64,000 nucleotides of DNA, taken from the NCBI RefSeq assembly GCF_016653295.1, contig NZ_NHSF01000010.1, positions 18,578 through 82,577 on the forward strand, given 5' to 3'. This DNA comes from Halochromatium salexigens (lineage in GTDB: Bacteria > Pseudomonadota > Gammaproteobacteria > Chromatiales > Chromatiaceae). The stretch's first letter is position 1, and each line of letters opens with the position of its first letter. Positions 48,712-57,537 of this stretch are shown here, piece after piece. Below the pieces are notes generated by a model. The model was not told the origin of the DNA, ran no database searches, and saw only the letters and a program-made list of their open reading frames with translations. The position numbers and the translations under genes were made by a program.

Positions 48712-50063
48712 TCGACGCCGCTGTGGGCGCTGGCGTCGAGCAGATAGGGCTCGAGCATCGCGCGTAGATCGACCTCGGCGCGCAGCCGGCGGCAGAGCAT
48801 GAAGATGCCGGCGAACTTGCGCTGCAGGAACATCGTCGCTGGTTCTGGCATGTGGCTGAACTGCTTGTCTTGGAACATATCGCGGCCACGCGCGAAGACG
48901 CGCTCGAACAGGGTCGAGCTGCCGAAGTCATAGGGGCCCTCGCTGGTGATGACCTCACCGGAGAGGCTGATCAGGTCGATCAGGCGGGCGGCCTGCTCGG
49001 CGGGCACGTCGTCGCCGATATAGCCCAGTGCAACCGCGCCCTGCCGCATGCCGGCTTGGTCATTGGCGAGCGTTGCGCGGGCCAGCGCTCGATAGCCCTC
49101 GATCAGGTCCGGCGACACCGCGCGCGTGGCGCCAAAGTCGAGCAAGACGATGCGGCGCGAGTCGGCGTCGTAGAGGAAGTTGCCGAAGTTGGGGTCGGTC
49201 TGCACCAGGGCGAACTCGAACAGCTCGCGGATCATCAGCCGCGAGAGCAGGCTGGCGACCCGATTGCGCTCGCCGCGGCTGAAGTCGCTGGCGCTGAGTC
49301 GCTCGACCGACACGCCCTCGGCGAAGTCCATCGCCAGGATGCGCGAGGTGGAGAGGTCAGGATGCACGGCGGGCACCAGGAAGTCCGGGTCATCGCCGAT
49401 CAGCGCGCGATAGGCTCGCAGGGATGCCGCCTCGGCCTCGTAATCGGCCTCCTCGTGCAGTTGCAGCCGGGCCTCTTCGAGCATCGGCGCCGGATCGAAG
49501 CCCTCCGGCATCATGCCGAAGTTGCGGCTCAGGAAGCCGAGATTGGCGATGTCGCTGTCGATCGACTCGCGCACGCCCGGGAACTGGACCTTGAGCGCCA
49601 GGCGCCGACCGTCGCGGGTCTCGGCGCGGTGTACCTGACCGATCGAAGCGGCGGCGATGGGCTGGAACTCGAAGCGCTTGAACTGCTTGTTCCAGTCCTT
49701 GCCCCATTCGGCGGTGAGCACGCGGTTGAGCTGACTCAGCGGCATCGGCTCGGCGCGATCGCGCAGGGTCGCCATGATCTCGGCGGCCTCGGGGGTGAAC
49801 ACATCGGAGCCGTCCATCGACATCAGCTGGCCCATCTTCATCACCGCACCGCGCATGCGCGCGAGACGGTTGGTGAGGCGCTGCGTGGCCTGCGGGCTGA
49901 GGCTGATGCGCTGACCATCGCCCTCGCGGCTGCGCGCTAGCTCGATCATGCCGCGCAGGCCGATGCCGCTGGCGAAATCGGTGGTGGCGCGGCCCATGTG
50001 CCAGAGGCGGCTCAGGCGCTTGCTTGGGACGGCAAGTCCGGTTGTCGATGGTTTGTTCGCCAT
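48708..50063 (-). CDS. ABC1/UbiB-family atypical kinase
   Basis: This 451-residue protein of the AarF/ABC1/UbiB family has the KxGQ motif (RGAVMKMGQLMSMDG) and the alanine-rich loop AAASIGQVHRA. Further motifs are the catalytic-type LVQTDPNFGNFLYD and the metal-binding LLDFGATRAV. Family members have ATPase activity and support quinone synthesis or lipid homeostasis. The ATG at 50063 has AAGGTG upstream; an earlier in-frame GTG is less likely. It lacks the C-terminal membrane helices of E. coli UbiB. Confidence 0.88.
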   Translation of the reverse strand: MANKPSTTGLAVPSKRLSRLWHMGRATTDFASGIGLRGMIELARSREGDGQRISLSPQATQRLTNRLARMRGAVMKMGQLMSMDGSDVFTPEAAEIMATLRDRAEPMPLSQLNRVLTAEWGKDWNKQFKRFEFQPIAAASIGQVHRAETRDGRRLALKVQFPGVRESIDSDIANLGFLSRNFGMMPEGFDPAPMLEEARLQLHEEADYEAEAASLRAYRALIGDDPDFLVPAVHPDLSTSRILAMDFAEGVSVERLSASDFSRGERNRVASLLSRLMIRELFEFALVQTDPNFGNFLYDADSRRIVLLDFGATRAVSPDLIEGYRALARATLANDQAGMRQGAVALGYIGDDVPAEQAARLIDLISLSGEVITSEGPYDFGSSTLFERVFARGRDMFQDKQFSHMPEPATMFLQRKFAGIFMLCRRLRAEVDLRAMLEPYLLDASAHSGVD

Positions 50064-50229
50064 AGAGGGCACCTTGAAAAAAATCCGTTACACTGTTGTC
50101 GTCGTGGGGGCTCGACAATTAATGCACAAGCCTAACAGGGCCCATCATCGATTGTAGATGATAGATCGCAGGCTCAGATCGCAAGCCCAGCGCCTGAGTC
50201 GCCAAGCCGCACAGAGGAATTCCAGCCCT

Positions 50230-50613
50230 ATGAGTACGATGATGGCCGTGCTACTGAACGGCGTCGCCCAGGTCGAATACGACCGCGCCAAGCCCCTGCC
50301 GGACTACCAGGGCGCCTACCTCGACAAGATGGATCGAAAGATGGAGGCCGAGGGCATCGAGATCGATGGTGAGCCCGTGCAAGCGCCAACGCTGGCGCAG
50401 AAGGCGCAGTTTGTCGCCGCGAACCTCGCCAGCGCAATCCTTGCCGATGACGAGGCCCAGGTCGCGGCGATGACCACCTGGCTCGCCGTGCGGCTGCCCG
50501 ACCTCAAGCAGGTCAAGCTGCGCGAAGAGGAGGGTGGTTTCGCGATCGAACTCGAGTTCGACGAGGCCTACATCAAACAGCATCCGGTGCAGATCACACC
50601 GCGCCGGCACTGA
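50230..50613 (+). CDS. Conserved hypothetical protein
   Basis: This 127-residue acidic protein starts MSTMMAVLLNGVAQVEYDRAKPLPDYQ. No membrane segment, signal or cysteine motif is seen. It ends with FAIELEFDEAYIKQHPVQIT. I do not recognise the family. GAGGAA lies about 12 bp upstream of the chosen ATG, so the ribosome site is only moderate. It is divergent from the ABC1 kinase and convergent with the small gene at 50620. Confidence 0.65.
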   Translation: MSTMMAVLLNGVAQVEYDRAKPLPDYQGAYLDKMDRKMEAEGIEIDGEPVQAPTLAQKAQFVAANLASAILADDEAQVAAMTTWLAVRLPDLKQVKLREEEGGFAIELEFDEAYIKQHPVQITPRRH

Positions 50614-50619
50614 GTGCGT

Positions 50620-50901
50620 TCAGACACCGCGAATGGCGCGGTCGATGCGCGCCTTGGCCTCGACCCAGGCCGGATCACCAATGCCGTCAACCACCGAGCG
50701 CTCCATCAACGCATAGGCGATGCGCCGCTGTTCCGGCGCCAGATCGCCGAGCTTGCTGAGCTTGAACAGCCGCCCGGCGCGGTCGTACTCGAGCGTGTTG
50801 ACCAGTGCGTAGAGGGTCAAAGCCGCAGCCGATTCCGGGGTAGCCTCAATCACAGCAATGGTGTCGGCGATGGCTTGGTTGTGGTCGATCATTTCACTCA
50901 C
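50620..50901 (-). CDS. Small hypothetical protein coupled to pmbA
   Basis: This 93-residue helical protein starts MSEMIDHNQAIADTIAVIEATPESAAA. It overlaps the end of pmbA by 8 bp, indicating translational coupling. No domain is recognised and no membrane helix is present. Its position suggests that it is made together with TldE/PmbA; function is unknown. Confidence 0.65.
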   Translation of the reverse strand: MSEMIDHNQAIADTIAVIEATPESAAALTLYALVNTLEYDRAGRLFKLSKLGDLAPEQRRIAYALMERSVVDGIGDPAWVEAKARIDRAIRGV

Positions 50902-52243
50902 CGGCGATGGTCATCTCATCGAGCAGCCAGGAGCCGGTCGTTGTGCTGCCGACGAAATCGCAGTCGTTGCCGATCGCCACCAGGCGCTTGAACATGTCCT
51001 TCAGATTGCCGGCGATGGTGATCTCCTCGACCGGGTACTGGATCTCGCCGTTCTCGACCCAGAAGCCGGTTGCGCCACGCGAATAATCGCCGGTCACGTT
51101 GTTCACGCCTTGCCCCATGAGATCAGTCACGAACAGCCCGGTGCCCAGCTCACGCAGCATCGCCGCGCGATCGCGCTCGCTCATGCCGACGCGCATGTTG
51201 CGCACGCCGCCTGCATTGGCGGTCGTCGTCATGCCGAGTCGACAGGCCGAGTAGTGATCGAGCAGGTAGGTCTGCAGCACGCCGTCGCGCAGGAGATCTT
51301 TGGGCGCGGTCGCCACGCCATCGCCATCGAAGGGCGCGCTAGCGAGACCGCGCGGACGCAATGGGTCTTCGCTGAGCTGGACGAAGTCCGGGAAGATCGG
51401 CTCGCCGAGCTGATCGAGCAGGAAGCTCATCTTCCGATAGAGGCTGGAGCCATTGATCGCGCCGCACAGATGGCGCAACAGTCCGGCCGCCTGTTCGGCG
51501 CGAAACAGCACCGGCGCGCGCCGGGTGCCGAGCCGCCGGGCGCCGAGACGCGCGACCGTGCGCTCGGCGGCGCGCCGGCCGACGCTCTCGGCGGATTCCA
51601 GGTCTTCCGGCGCGCGCGCCGATGTCCACCAATAATCGCGCTGCATCTCATCGCCGACCTTGCCGAGCACCGCGACGCTCAGACCATGGCGTGTGCTGGG
51701 ATAGCCGCCGACGAAGCCGTGGCTGTTGCCGTAGACCTTAATTCCGGCGTGAGTGCTGAGGCTTGCGCCCTCGGAGTTGACGATGCGCGGATCATGCGCG
51801 CGCGCCGCGTCCTCGCACTCGGTCGCCAGGCGCACGGCGTCCTCGACGCTGATGCCCCAGGGGTGTTCGAGGTCCAGGTTTGGGGTCTCGCTCGCCATCA
51901 GTTCCGCTGGTGCCAGGCCGGCGCAGGGGTCTTCCTGCGTGTGCTTGGCGATGCTGCAGGCTTGCGCAACCGCGTCGCTGATCGCCCCGGCGCTCAGATC
52001 CGAGGTGCTCGCCGAGCCCTTGCGCTTGCCGAAGTAGACGGTGATGCCGAGCCCATGGTCGCGTGTGTGCTCGATGGTCTCGATCTCGCCCATGCGCACC
52101 GCCACCTCGAGCCCGGTGCTGGCGCTGACGCCAGCCTCGGCTGCGCTGGCGCCGCAGCGCTTGGCCTCGCTGAGGAGATGATCGATGGCTGCTTCGAGCT
52201 GTTGGAGCTGTGTGCCGCTGTCTGCAGTGGCCAGATTTGCCAT
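50894..52243 (-). CDS. pmbA: TldE/PmbA metalloprotease-complex subunit
   Basis: This 449-residue member of the TldD/PmbA family acts with TldD to cleave modified or unfolded peptides. Family features are the central GLSVAVLGKVGDEMQRDYWW and the C-terminal TTTANAGGVRNMRV and GTGLFVTDLMGQGVNNVTGDYSRGA. The metal motif of TldD is absent, as expected for the E subunit. It is transcribed divergently from the cas operon. Confidence 0.94.
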   Translation of the reverse strand: MANLATADSGTQLQQLEAAIDHLLSEAKRCGASAAEAGVSASTGLEVAVRMGEIETIEHTRDHGLGITVYFGKRKGSASTSDLSAGAISDAVAQACSIAKHTQEDPCAGLAPAELMASETPNLDLEHPWGISVEDAVRLATECEDAARAHDPRIVNSEGASLSTHAGIKVYGNSHGFVGGYPSTRHGLSVAVLGKVGDEMQRDYWWTSARAPEDLESAESVGRRAAERTVARLGARRLGTRRAPVLFRAEQAAGLLRHLCGAINGSSLYRKMSFLLDQLGEPIFPDFVQLSEDPLRPRGLASAPFDGDGVATAPKDLLRDGVLQTYLLDHYSACRLGMTTTANAGGVRNMRVGMSERDRAAMLRELGTGLFVTDLMGQGVNNVTGDYSRGATGFWVENGEIQYPVEEITIAGNLKDMFKRLVAIGNDCDFVGSTTTGSWLLDEMTIAGE

Positions 52244-52294
52244 GTGATGATGTCTAGTGTTGCTTGCTGAATGTGAGTGTTGCCTGATCCAGGC

Positions 52295-52330
52295 GGTGAC
52301 CCTGAGGCCAAAGGTGACCGTTAGGCCAAG
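52295..52330 (+). repeat. Two tandem 18-bp direct repeats in the pmbA-cas3 gap
   Basis: GGTGACCCTGAGGCCAAA (52295-52312) and GGTGACCGTTAGGCCAAG (52313-52330) match at 15 of 18 positions. GTGACC at 52314-52319 within the second copy could act as a -35 box, with CATAAT at 52339-52344 as -10 (spacing 19). Binding by a regulator of cas transcription is possible; this is inference. Confidence 0.5.
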
Positions 52331-52354
52331 GATTGCAGCATAATCGACAGGATG

Positions 52355-52390
52355 TTGCGATCATGGGTGAAATTCGCAACCCATGCGCAA
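52355..52390 (+). promoter_or_regulatory. Long inverted repeat in the cas3 leader region
   Basis: TTGCG-AT-CATGGGT (52355-52368) pairs with ACCCATG-CGCAA (52379-52390), giving 12 bp of stem with a 2-nt bulge around a 10-nt loop. If transcription starts from the candidate promoter just upstream, this would be a hairpin at the 5' end of the cas mRNA. It could equally be an operator for the divergent genes. Confidence 0.55.
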
Positions 52391-52487
52391 CGTGGCGCTC
52401 GATTGACCATGCCATCAATGTCCCTGCCAAACGATCGAGAGGCGCGTAAGATCGAGATCACGAGGATCAAATGATGATCTCGCGCTG

Positions 52488-55163
52488 ATGGGCTCAGTGG
52501 CCACAGGCCACATGGTAAAGAACATGAGCTTTGGTATGTCTAGGATGTCTCTCCCGCCATCTAGGGCCTTCGGGAAGCTGGAGCGCGATGCGGATGGCAA
52601 TCTGATCGCCTGGCTGCCGCTGCTCGATCATCTCATCGATGTTGCTGCTTGTTTTGTTCGGTTGTGTGCCTGCCGAAATGTCCGGCGAGCCTTGGATCGA
52701 GCTGCTGGGCGCAAGCTGACACCGCAAGACATCACGCGGCTTGCCGTGCTGGTGTTTTTGCATGATCTCGGAAAGGCCAATAGCGGGTTTCAGGCGAAGC
52801 GTTGGCGAGAACAGGCAGCGCCTCAAGGCTGGCCGAAACCTGCCGGACATGGCGGTCAAGCTCTCGATCTCTTTCGCGACGAGCGCTTTCTGGAGCCCTT
52901 GCTCGAATGTTTACCGCTCGAGGCCATCACCGAATGGGGCGATGCGGTATTGCCGCTGTTTCGCGCCTCCATCAGCCATCATGGGCGACCGATCGCTGAT
53001 CCGGACCCTGGTGATTGGGCTCGCGCCAACTGGAGACCGGTGATCGGCGCCGATGCTCAGCCCGTCTACGATCCGGCTCCCGTGCTCGCCGAGATTGGTC
53101 AACGCGCGCTCGAGTTCTATCCAGAGGCCTTTGCCGTCGGTGGCGAGCCGCTCCCTGATGCGCCCGCCTTCGGTCATCTGTTCGCGGGTTTGGTGCAGTT
53201 GGCGGATTGGCTCGGTTCGGATACCCAGTTCTTTCCGCTCTCCAATGGGATCGGTGATCGCGCCCAGGATGTGCCCGCGTTCGCCGAGCAGGCTGTGATG
53301 GCGCTGGGCCTGGATGCGACCTGCTGGCAGACGGGGCTAGCGCAGACCTCCCCCCGCTTTGAAGCTGTATTCGATGGCTATCCGCCTTATCCGATCCAGG
53401 CCGCGATGGCAGATGCGGCGCTTGGCCCCTTACTCGTGCTCGAATCAGAGACCGGCAGCGGCAAGACCGAAGCGGCGCTCTGGCGGTTCGTGCATCTGTT
53501 CCAACGCGGCGAGGTCGACAGCCTCTACTTCGCACTGCCTACTCGGGTGTCCGCGAGCCAAGTCTACGAGCGCATCTTGGCGGCCGTCGGGCACCTTTGG
53601 CCGACTGATCCACCCGTCACGGTGCGCGCTCTGCCGGGTTACGCCGGCGCCGATGGACAGGAGCCAAAAGCACTGCCTCAGTTCAAGGTGCTCTGGCCGG
53701 ATGAGCCGACCGACGCCGAGGCGCATCGGCGCTGGGCCGCTGAATCGCCGAAGCGCTTTCTCGCCGCTTCGATCGCGATTGGCACGATCGACCAAGCGTT
53801 GCTCGGTGCGCTTCAGGTGCGCCATTCGCATCTGCGTCATGCGCTGCTCGCGCGCAGTCTGCTGGTCGTCGATGAGGTTCATGCCTCGGACCCCTACATG
53901 ACGGCCCTCTTGGAGCGTTTGCTGAAAGCCCATCTCGGTTGCGGCGGCCATGCGCTGCTGCTGTCGGCGACGCTTGGCGCCAGTGCCAGAGCGCGCTATT
54001 TGGGTCTGAGCGCGCAGGTAAAGGCTGCGCTACCGGCGTTTGATGTCGCCTGCCAGATGCCGTATCCAGCGCTCGCCGACCGCGACGGGCTGCGCGGCAT
54101 CACGTCGACCACGCCGGCCAAGACCGTTGCTTGGGGTGTGCGTGATCTGATCGATGATCCCGAAGCGATTGCGCGCTTGGCGATCGAGGCCGCATCGGCG
54201 GGTGCTAAGGTGCTGATCGTGCGCAACACGGTCCCGGCCGCGCTGGCCGTCTTCCAGGCTCTGGAAGCGCTGATCCCAACAGCCGACTGGCTGTTCGCCG
54301 TCAACGGCGTTGCCACGCTGCACCATAGCCGCTTCAGCCGCGAGGATCGGCCGTTGCTGGATCAGGCCATTCAAGCCCAGCTTGGCAAACATCGGCCTCC
54401 AGGCGGGCGCATCGTCGTCGGTACCCAAACCCTGGAGCAAAGCCTGGATCTGGATGCCGACCTGCTCATCACCGATCTTTGCCCGATCGATGTGCTCTTG
54501 CAGCGCATCGGCCGGCTGCATCGCCATCAGCGCCCCGATGACGAGCGCCCGCTGGCGTATCGGACCGCGCAAGCCTGGGTGCTGACACCACCGGGTCAGG
54601 AGCTGTCGCCGCTACTCAAACGTGCCCAGCATGGACTCGGACCTTTTCGGGATGGCGGCGGCATCTATCCCGACCTCCGCAGTGTTGAGGCAACGCGCCG
54701 GCTCATCCAGGAACGGCCAACAGTCAGCATTCCCGCTGACAATCGGACGTTGGTCGAGGCCGCCACGCACCCTGAGCCGTTGCGGGCAATGGAAGCCTTG
54801 GGCGAAGACTGGCAGTGGCTCGGGCAGCAGATCGATGGTAGAACCGGGGCTGAGCGCAGCATTGCCCAGTTGCACGGCCTGGATGTTGATACACCCTTCG
54901 ATGAGCAGCAAGGTTTCCCAACGGATTTGGATATTGCCACCCGCCTCGGAGAGCGTGACCGGTTGCTGCTGTTCGAGCCTGCGCCGATTGGCCCCTTTGG
55001 CCAAGCGCTACGTCAGTTGCCGGTGCGGCATTTCCTCGTCAAGGGCATTGATCCCGATGCGCAGCCATCAGCCATCGAGTGCCAGGATGGAACCGTTCTG
55101 TTCAGCCTAGGAAACACGCGCTTCCGCTATAGTCGGCTAGGGTTGGAGAAGATCGACGGCTGA
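52488..55163 (+). CDS. cas3: Cas3 helicase-nuclease, type I-E
   Basis: This 891-residue effector nuclease is recruited by Cascade to degrade target DNA. The N-terminal HD domain shows LLDHLIDVA, FLHDLGKANSGFQAK and ISHHGRP. The helicase part has Walker A (LESETGSGKTEAALW), the DEAD-like LLVVDEVHASD, LLSATLG, and motif VI (LLQRIGRLHRHQ). Size matches E. coli Cas3. Several in-frame ATGs (52488, 52512, 52524) are possible starts, and the ribosome site does not decide between them. Confidence 0.96.
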   Translation: MGSVATGHMVKNMSFGMSRMSLPPSRAFGKLERDADGNLIAWLPLLDHLIDVAACFVRLCACRNVRRALDRAAGRKLTPQDITRLAVLVFLHDLGKANSGFQAKRWREQAAPQGWPKPAGHGGQALDLFRDERFLEPLLECLPLEAITEWGDAVLPLFRASISHHGRPIADPDPGDWARANWRPVIGADAQPVYDPAPVLAEIGQRALEFYPEAFAVGGEPLPDAPAFGHLFAGLVQLADWLGSDTQFFPLSNGIGDRAQDVPAFAEQAVMALGLDATCWQTGLAQTSPRFEAVFDGYPPYPIQAAMADAALGPLLVLESETGSGKTEAALWRFVHLFQRGEVDSLYFALPTRVSASQVYERILAAVGHLWPTDPPVTVRALPGYAGADGQEPKALPQFKVLWPDEPTDAEAHRRWAAESPKRFLAASIAIGTIDQALLGALQVRHSHLRHALLARSLLVVDEVHASDPYMTALLERLLKAHLGCGGHALLLSATLGASARARYLGLSAQVKAALPAFDVACQMPYPALADRDGLRGITSTTPAKTVAWGVRDLIDDPEAIARLAIEAASAGAKVLIVRNTVPAALAVFQALEALIPTADWLFAVNGVATLHHSRFSREDRPLLDQAIQAQLGKHRPPGGRIVVGTQTLEQSLDLDADLLITDLCPIDVLLQRIGRLHRHQRPDDERPLAYRTAQAWVLTPPGQELSPLLKRAQHGLGPFRDGGGIYPDLRSVEATRRLIQERPTVSIPADNRTLVEAATHPEPLRAMEALGEDWQWLGQQIDGRTGAERSIAQLHGLDVDTPFDEQQGFPTDLDIATRLGERDRLLLFEPAPIGPFGQALRQLPVRHFLVKGIDPDAQPSAIECQDGTVLFSLGNTRFRYSRLGLEKIDG

Positions 55164-55174
55164 CCTAACGGGGA

Positions 55175-55216
55175 GGGTGCGGCAGCACCCCCGGCAGATG
55201 AATCCTGCGAGATTCA
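55175..55216 (+). promoter_or_regulatory. Two consecutive hairpins between cas3 and cas8e
   Basis: GGGTGC (55175-55180) pairs with GCACCC (55185-55190) around a GGCA loop. TGAATC (55199-55204) pairs with GATTCA (55211-55216). They are followed by the strong ribosome site AAGGAG (55221-55226), nine bases before the cas8e ATG. They may set the level of Cascade relative to Cas3. Confidence 0.5.
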
Positions 55217-55235
55217 CGTTAAGGAGAAACTCACG

Positions 55236-56795
55236 ATGACCACGGCCTTGCGTTACTCACTGCTTGATGAACCGCTGATCGGTGTGCGTTTGGCCGATGC
55301 TCGCCGAGTTCATCTCAGCCTGCCAGCACTGTTCGTCGCCTTGGCCGAGGATGGTATCCGCGACTTTCCGGCACTGCGGCCGCATCAACGCCATCCTTGG
55401 CATGCCTTTCTGGTCCAGCTCGCGGCGATTGCTTTACATCAAGCTGGTCGGAGTGAGCCATTTGCCACTCAGGACGAATGGAAGTCGGCCTTGTTGGCGC
55501 TGACCCCTGGTGATCCGGATGGCGCGGCTTGGTGTTTGATTGCGCCGCCCGATCGTCCTGCATTGATGCAAGCGCCCGTGCCAGAGGGCAACCTGTCAGA
55601 CTGGAAGAACACCCTCCAGACACCCGACGAGTTGGACATGCTCGTCACCTCGAAGAATCACGACCTCAAGGCCGCGCGCATGAAATGCTCCGAGCCGGAG
55701 GATTGGCTGATGGCCTTGATCAGCTTGCAAACCCAGGAGGGATTTCTCGGGGCGGGAAACTATGGCATCTCACGCATGAACGGCGGATTCGCGAGTCGAC
55801 CCGCAGTTGGTGCGATGCCTGTGGGTGGATGGGGAACGCGTTGGGCGCGCGATGTTCGCCGTTTGTTGGCATCCAGAACCGAGATTGTGAGCAGGCTGGA
55901 GCTATGCGAGCAGAGCGGGGTTGCCTTAGTCTGGTTGCGGCCCTGGAATGGAGCAGACAGCCTCGCGTTCTCGGCGCTCGACCCCTTCTACATCGAAATC
56001 TGCCGTCGGATCCGCCTCATCGAAACCGCTGAGGGGATCAGCGCCCTCGCCACCGGTAGCAAGGCCGCCCGTATCGAGGCGAAGAGTCGCAACGGTGTGA
56101 CGGGAGATGTCTGGATGCCAGTCGAAACAGCCGTGGGCAAGGCACTCACCATCAGCAGCAAAGGGTTCGACTACAAGCTCACATCGGAACTGCTCTTTGG
56201 CCAGAAATACCGCGCGCCGATCGCGCAAACACTGACGAACGAGGATGGCAAACAAGGCATTGTCATGCTGGCGCGCGGGGTGACAAGGCGCAAAGGCAAG
56301 ACTGAGGGCTACCATGAGCGGCGTGTCCCGATCTCACCCAAGGTTCGCGCGTTGATGATCAAAAAGAGCACCGACAAACTCGCGAAGCTCGCTGAAGGTC
56401 GAGTGTCCGACATCAGCAAGATGCGCAAGGTGCTATGGAAGGCGCTTGCGACGCTGTTCGCAAATGGCACTTCGGCCTTCAATGACAACGACAGCGTGAC
56501 CGACAAAGCAAGTCGCTTCGCTAAAGCCTTCGAGCAGGGCGAGGACGCCAGATTCTTCGAGGGTCGGCTCGGTCTAAATGACCAAATCGAAGCTGAAGAT
56601 CCCGAGGCCGTGCGTCTGGCCTGGTATCTAGACATGGCCGAGCGCGCTGAAGACATCCTGCGAAATGCCTTCGAGGCTGGCCCCCGTAGCGGGGAGCAAC
56701 GTTATCGCGCCCGCGCTGCCGCCTTGGGACGATTCCACGGCGGGTTGCGCAAGGAGTTTCCGACGCTGGCGGAATACAGGGATAACGACCGTTAG
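55236..56795 (+). CDS. cas8e: Cas8e (Cse1/CasA), Cascade large subunit
   Basis: This 519-residue large subunit of the type I-E Cascade recognises the PAM and recruits Cas3. It begins with the family-typical YSLLDEPLIGVRLADARRVHLSLPALFVAL and contains AWCLIAPPDRPALMQAPVPEG and ENGGF-like RMNGGFASRP regions. Position after cas3 and before cse2 supports it. A strong AAGGAG site precedes the ATG. Confidence 0.94.
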   Translation: MTTALRYSLLDEPLIGVRLADARRVHLSLPALFVALAEDGIRDFPALRPHQRHPWHAFLVQLAAIALHQAGRSEPFATQDEWKSALLALTPGDPDGAAWCLIAPPDRPALMQAPVPEGNLSDWKNTLQTPDELDMLVTSKNHDLKAARMKCSEPEDWLMALISLQTQEGFLGAGNYGISRMNGGFASRPAVGAMPVGGWGTRWARDVRRLLASRTEIVSRLELCEQSGVALVWLRPWNGADSLAFSALDPFYIEICRRIRLIETAEGISALATGSKAARIEAKSRNGVTGDVWMPVETAVGKALTISSKGFDYKLTSELLFGQKYRAPIAQTLTNEDGKQGIVMLARGVTRRKGKTEGYHERRVPISPKVRALMIKKSTDKLAKLAEGRVSDISKMRKVLWKALATLFANGTSAFNDNDSVTDKASRFAKAFEQGEDARFFEGRLGLNDQIEAEDPEAVRLAWYLDMAERAEDILRNAFEAGPRSGEQRYRARAAALGRFHGGLRKEFPTLAEYRDNDR

Positions 56796-56935
56796 AGAGC
56801 GCATCCTCAGCGGCACTCTCAGACCCTGAGCCAAGCTCGAACAACGGCCTGCCTGCACAACTCGAATTTAATCTGTAACGTTTGCCTGATTCATCAGGAG
56901 CTGATCACCGCAGCAAGGTTTACCGCTGACTCGCC

Positions 56936-57535
56936 ATGACATCCACGATAACCGCATCATCCGACGACATCCGCCCCGAGCGAGCCCATCAGCAGGACGA
57001 AGCGCCCATTGGCAAGCTCGCTCGGATCATCGGCCAAGCCGCCCGTTTCGACGGCGATCTCTACGGCTTAGGACGGGGCGAGCAAGCCGCCTTGGCTAGG
57101 CTCGATCCCGATGGCGAGTGGCGACCGCACCAGGTTGCCGCGTTGTCCCGCGTGCTGATCCATGCCGGGCTCGATCCCGAGCACTGGTCGTTGCATGCCT
57201 GGCGCCGTTGGGCCTTGATCGCACACGGCATCGCGCTCACAGGACAAGCCGCTGGCGCGCTGGGTACGCAACTTCACGCGGCCGATATTTCCGAGTCACG
57301 TGTCACCAAGCTCCTCACCGCTCGCGGCGATGCCTTTCGGCAGCTCTTACCCCGTCTCTTGCGTTTGCTCGCCTCCAAGGAGGTCGCCCCTAACTGGCAT
57401 CAGCTAGGCGGCTTGATCCTGTCCGAAGGACGCAATGAGGAGAAAGCCGAGGCCATTCGCATGCAGATTGCTGGCCGCTATTTTTCCGCTCTGGCGAAAG
57501 CCGAACGACACGACGCCGACAACAAGGAATCGTAA
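56936..57535 (+). CDS. cse2: Cse2 (CasB, Cas11e), Cascade small subunit
   Basis: This 199-residue, helix-rich small subunit forms the inner belly of Cascade and contacts target and non-target DNA strands. The family pattern includes LHAWRRWALIAHGIALTG and SESRVTKLLTARGDAFRQLLPRLLRLLASKEVAPNWHQL in its middle. A 140-bp gap with a small CCTGA/TCAGG hairpin (near 56884) separates it from cas8e, which is unusual in this otherwise compact operon. Confidence 0.92.
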   Translation: MTSTITASSDDIRPERAHQQDEAPIGKLARIIGQAARFDGDLYGLGRGEQAALARLDPDGEWRPHQVAALSRVLIHAGLDPEHWSLHAWRRWALIAHGIALTGQAAGALGTQLHAADISESRVTKLLTARGDAFRQLLPRLLRLLASKEVAPNWHQLGGLILSEGRNEEKAEAIRMQIAGRYFSALAKAERHDADNKES

Positions 57536-57537
57536 CC

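Noticed and set aside
50858..52270. 470-codon plus-strand frame opposite pmbA
   Set aside because: It exactly shadows pmbA, which has clear family motifs; the opposite frame shows none.
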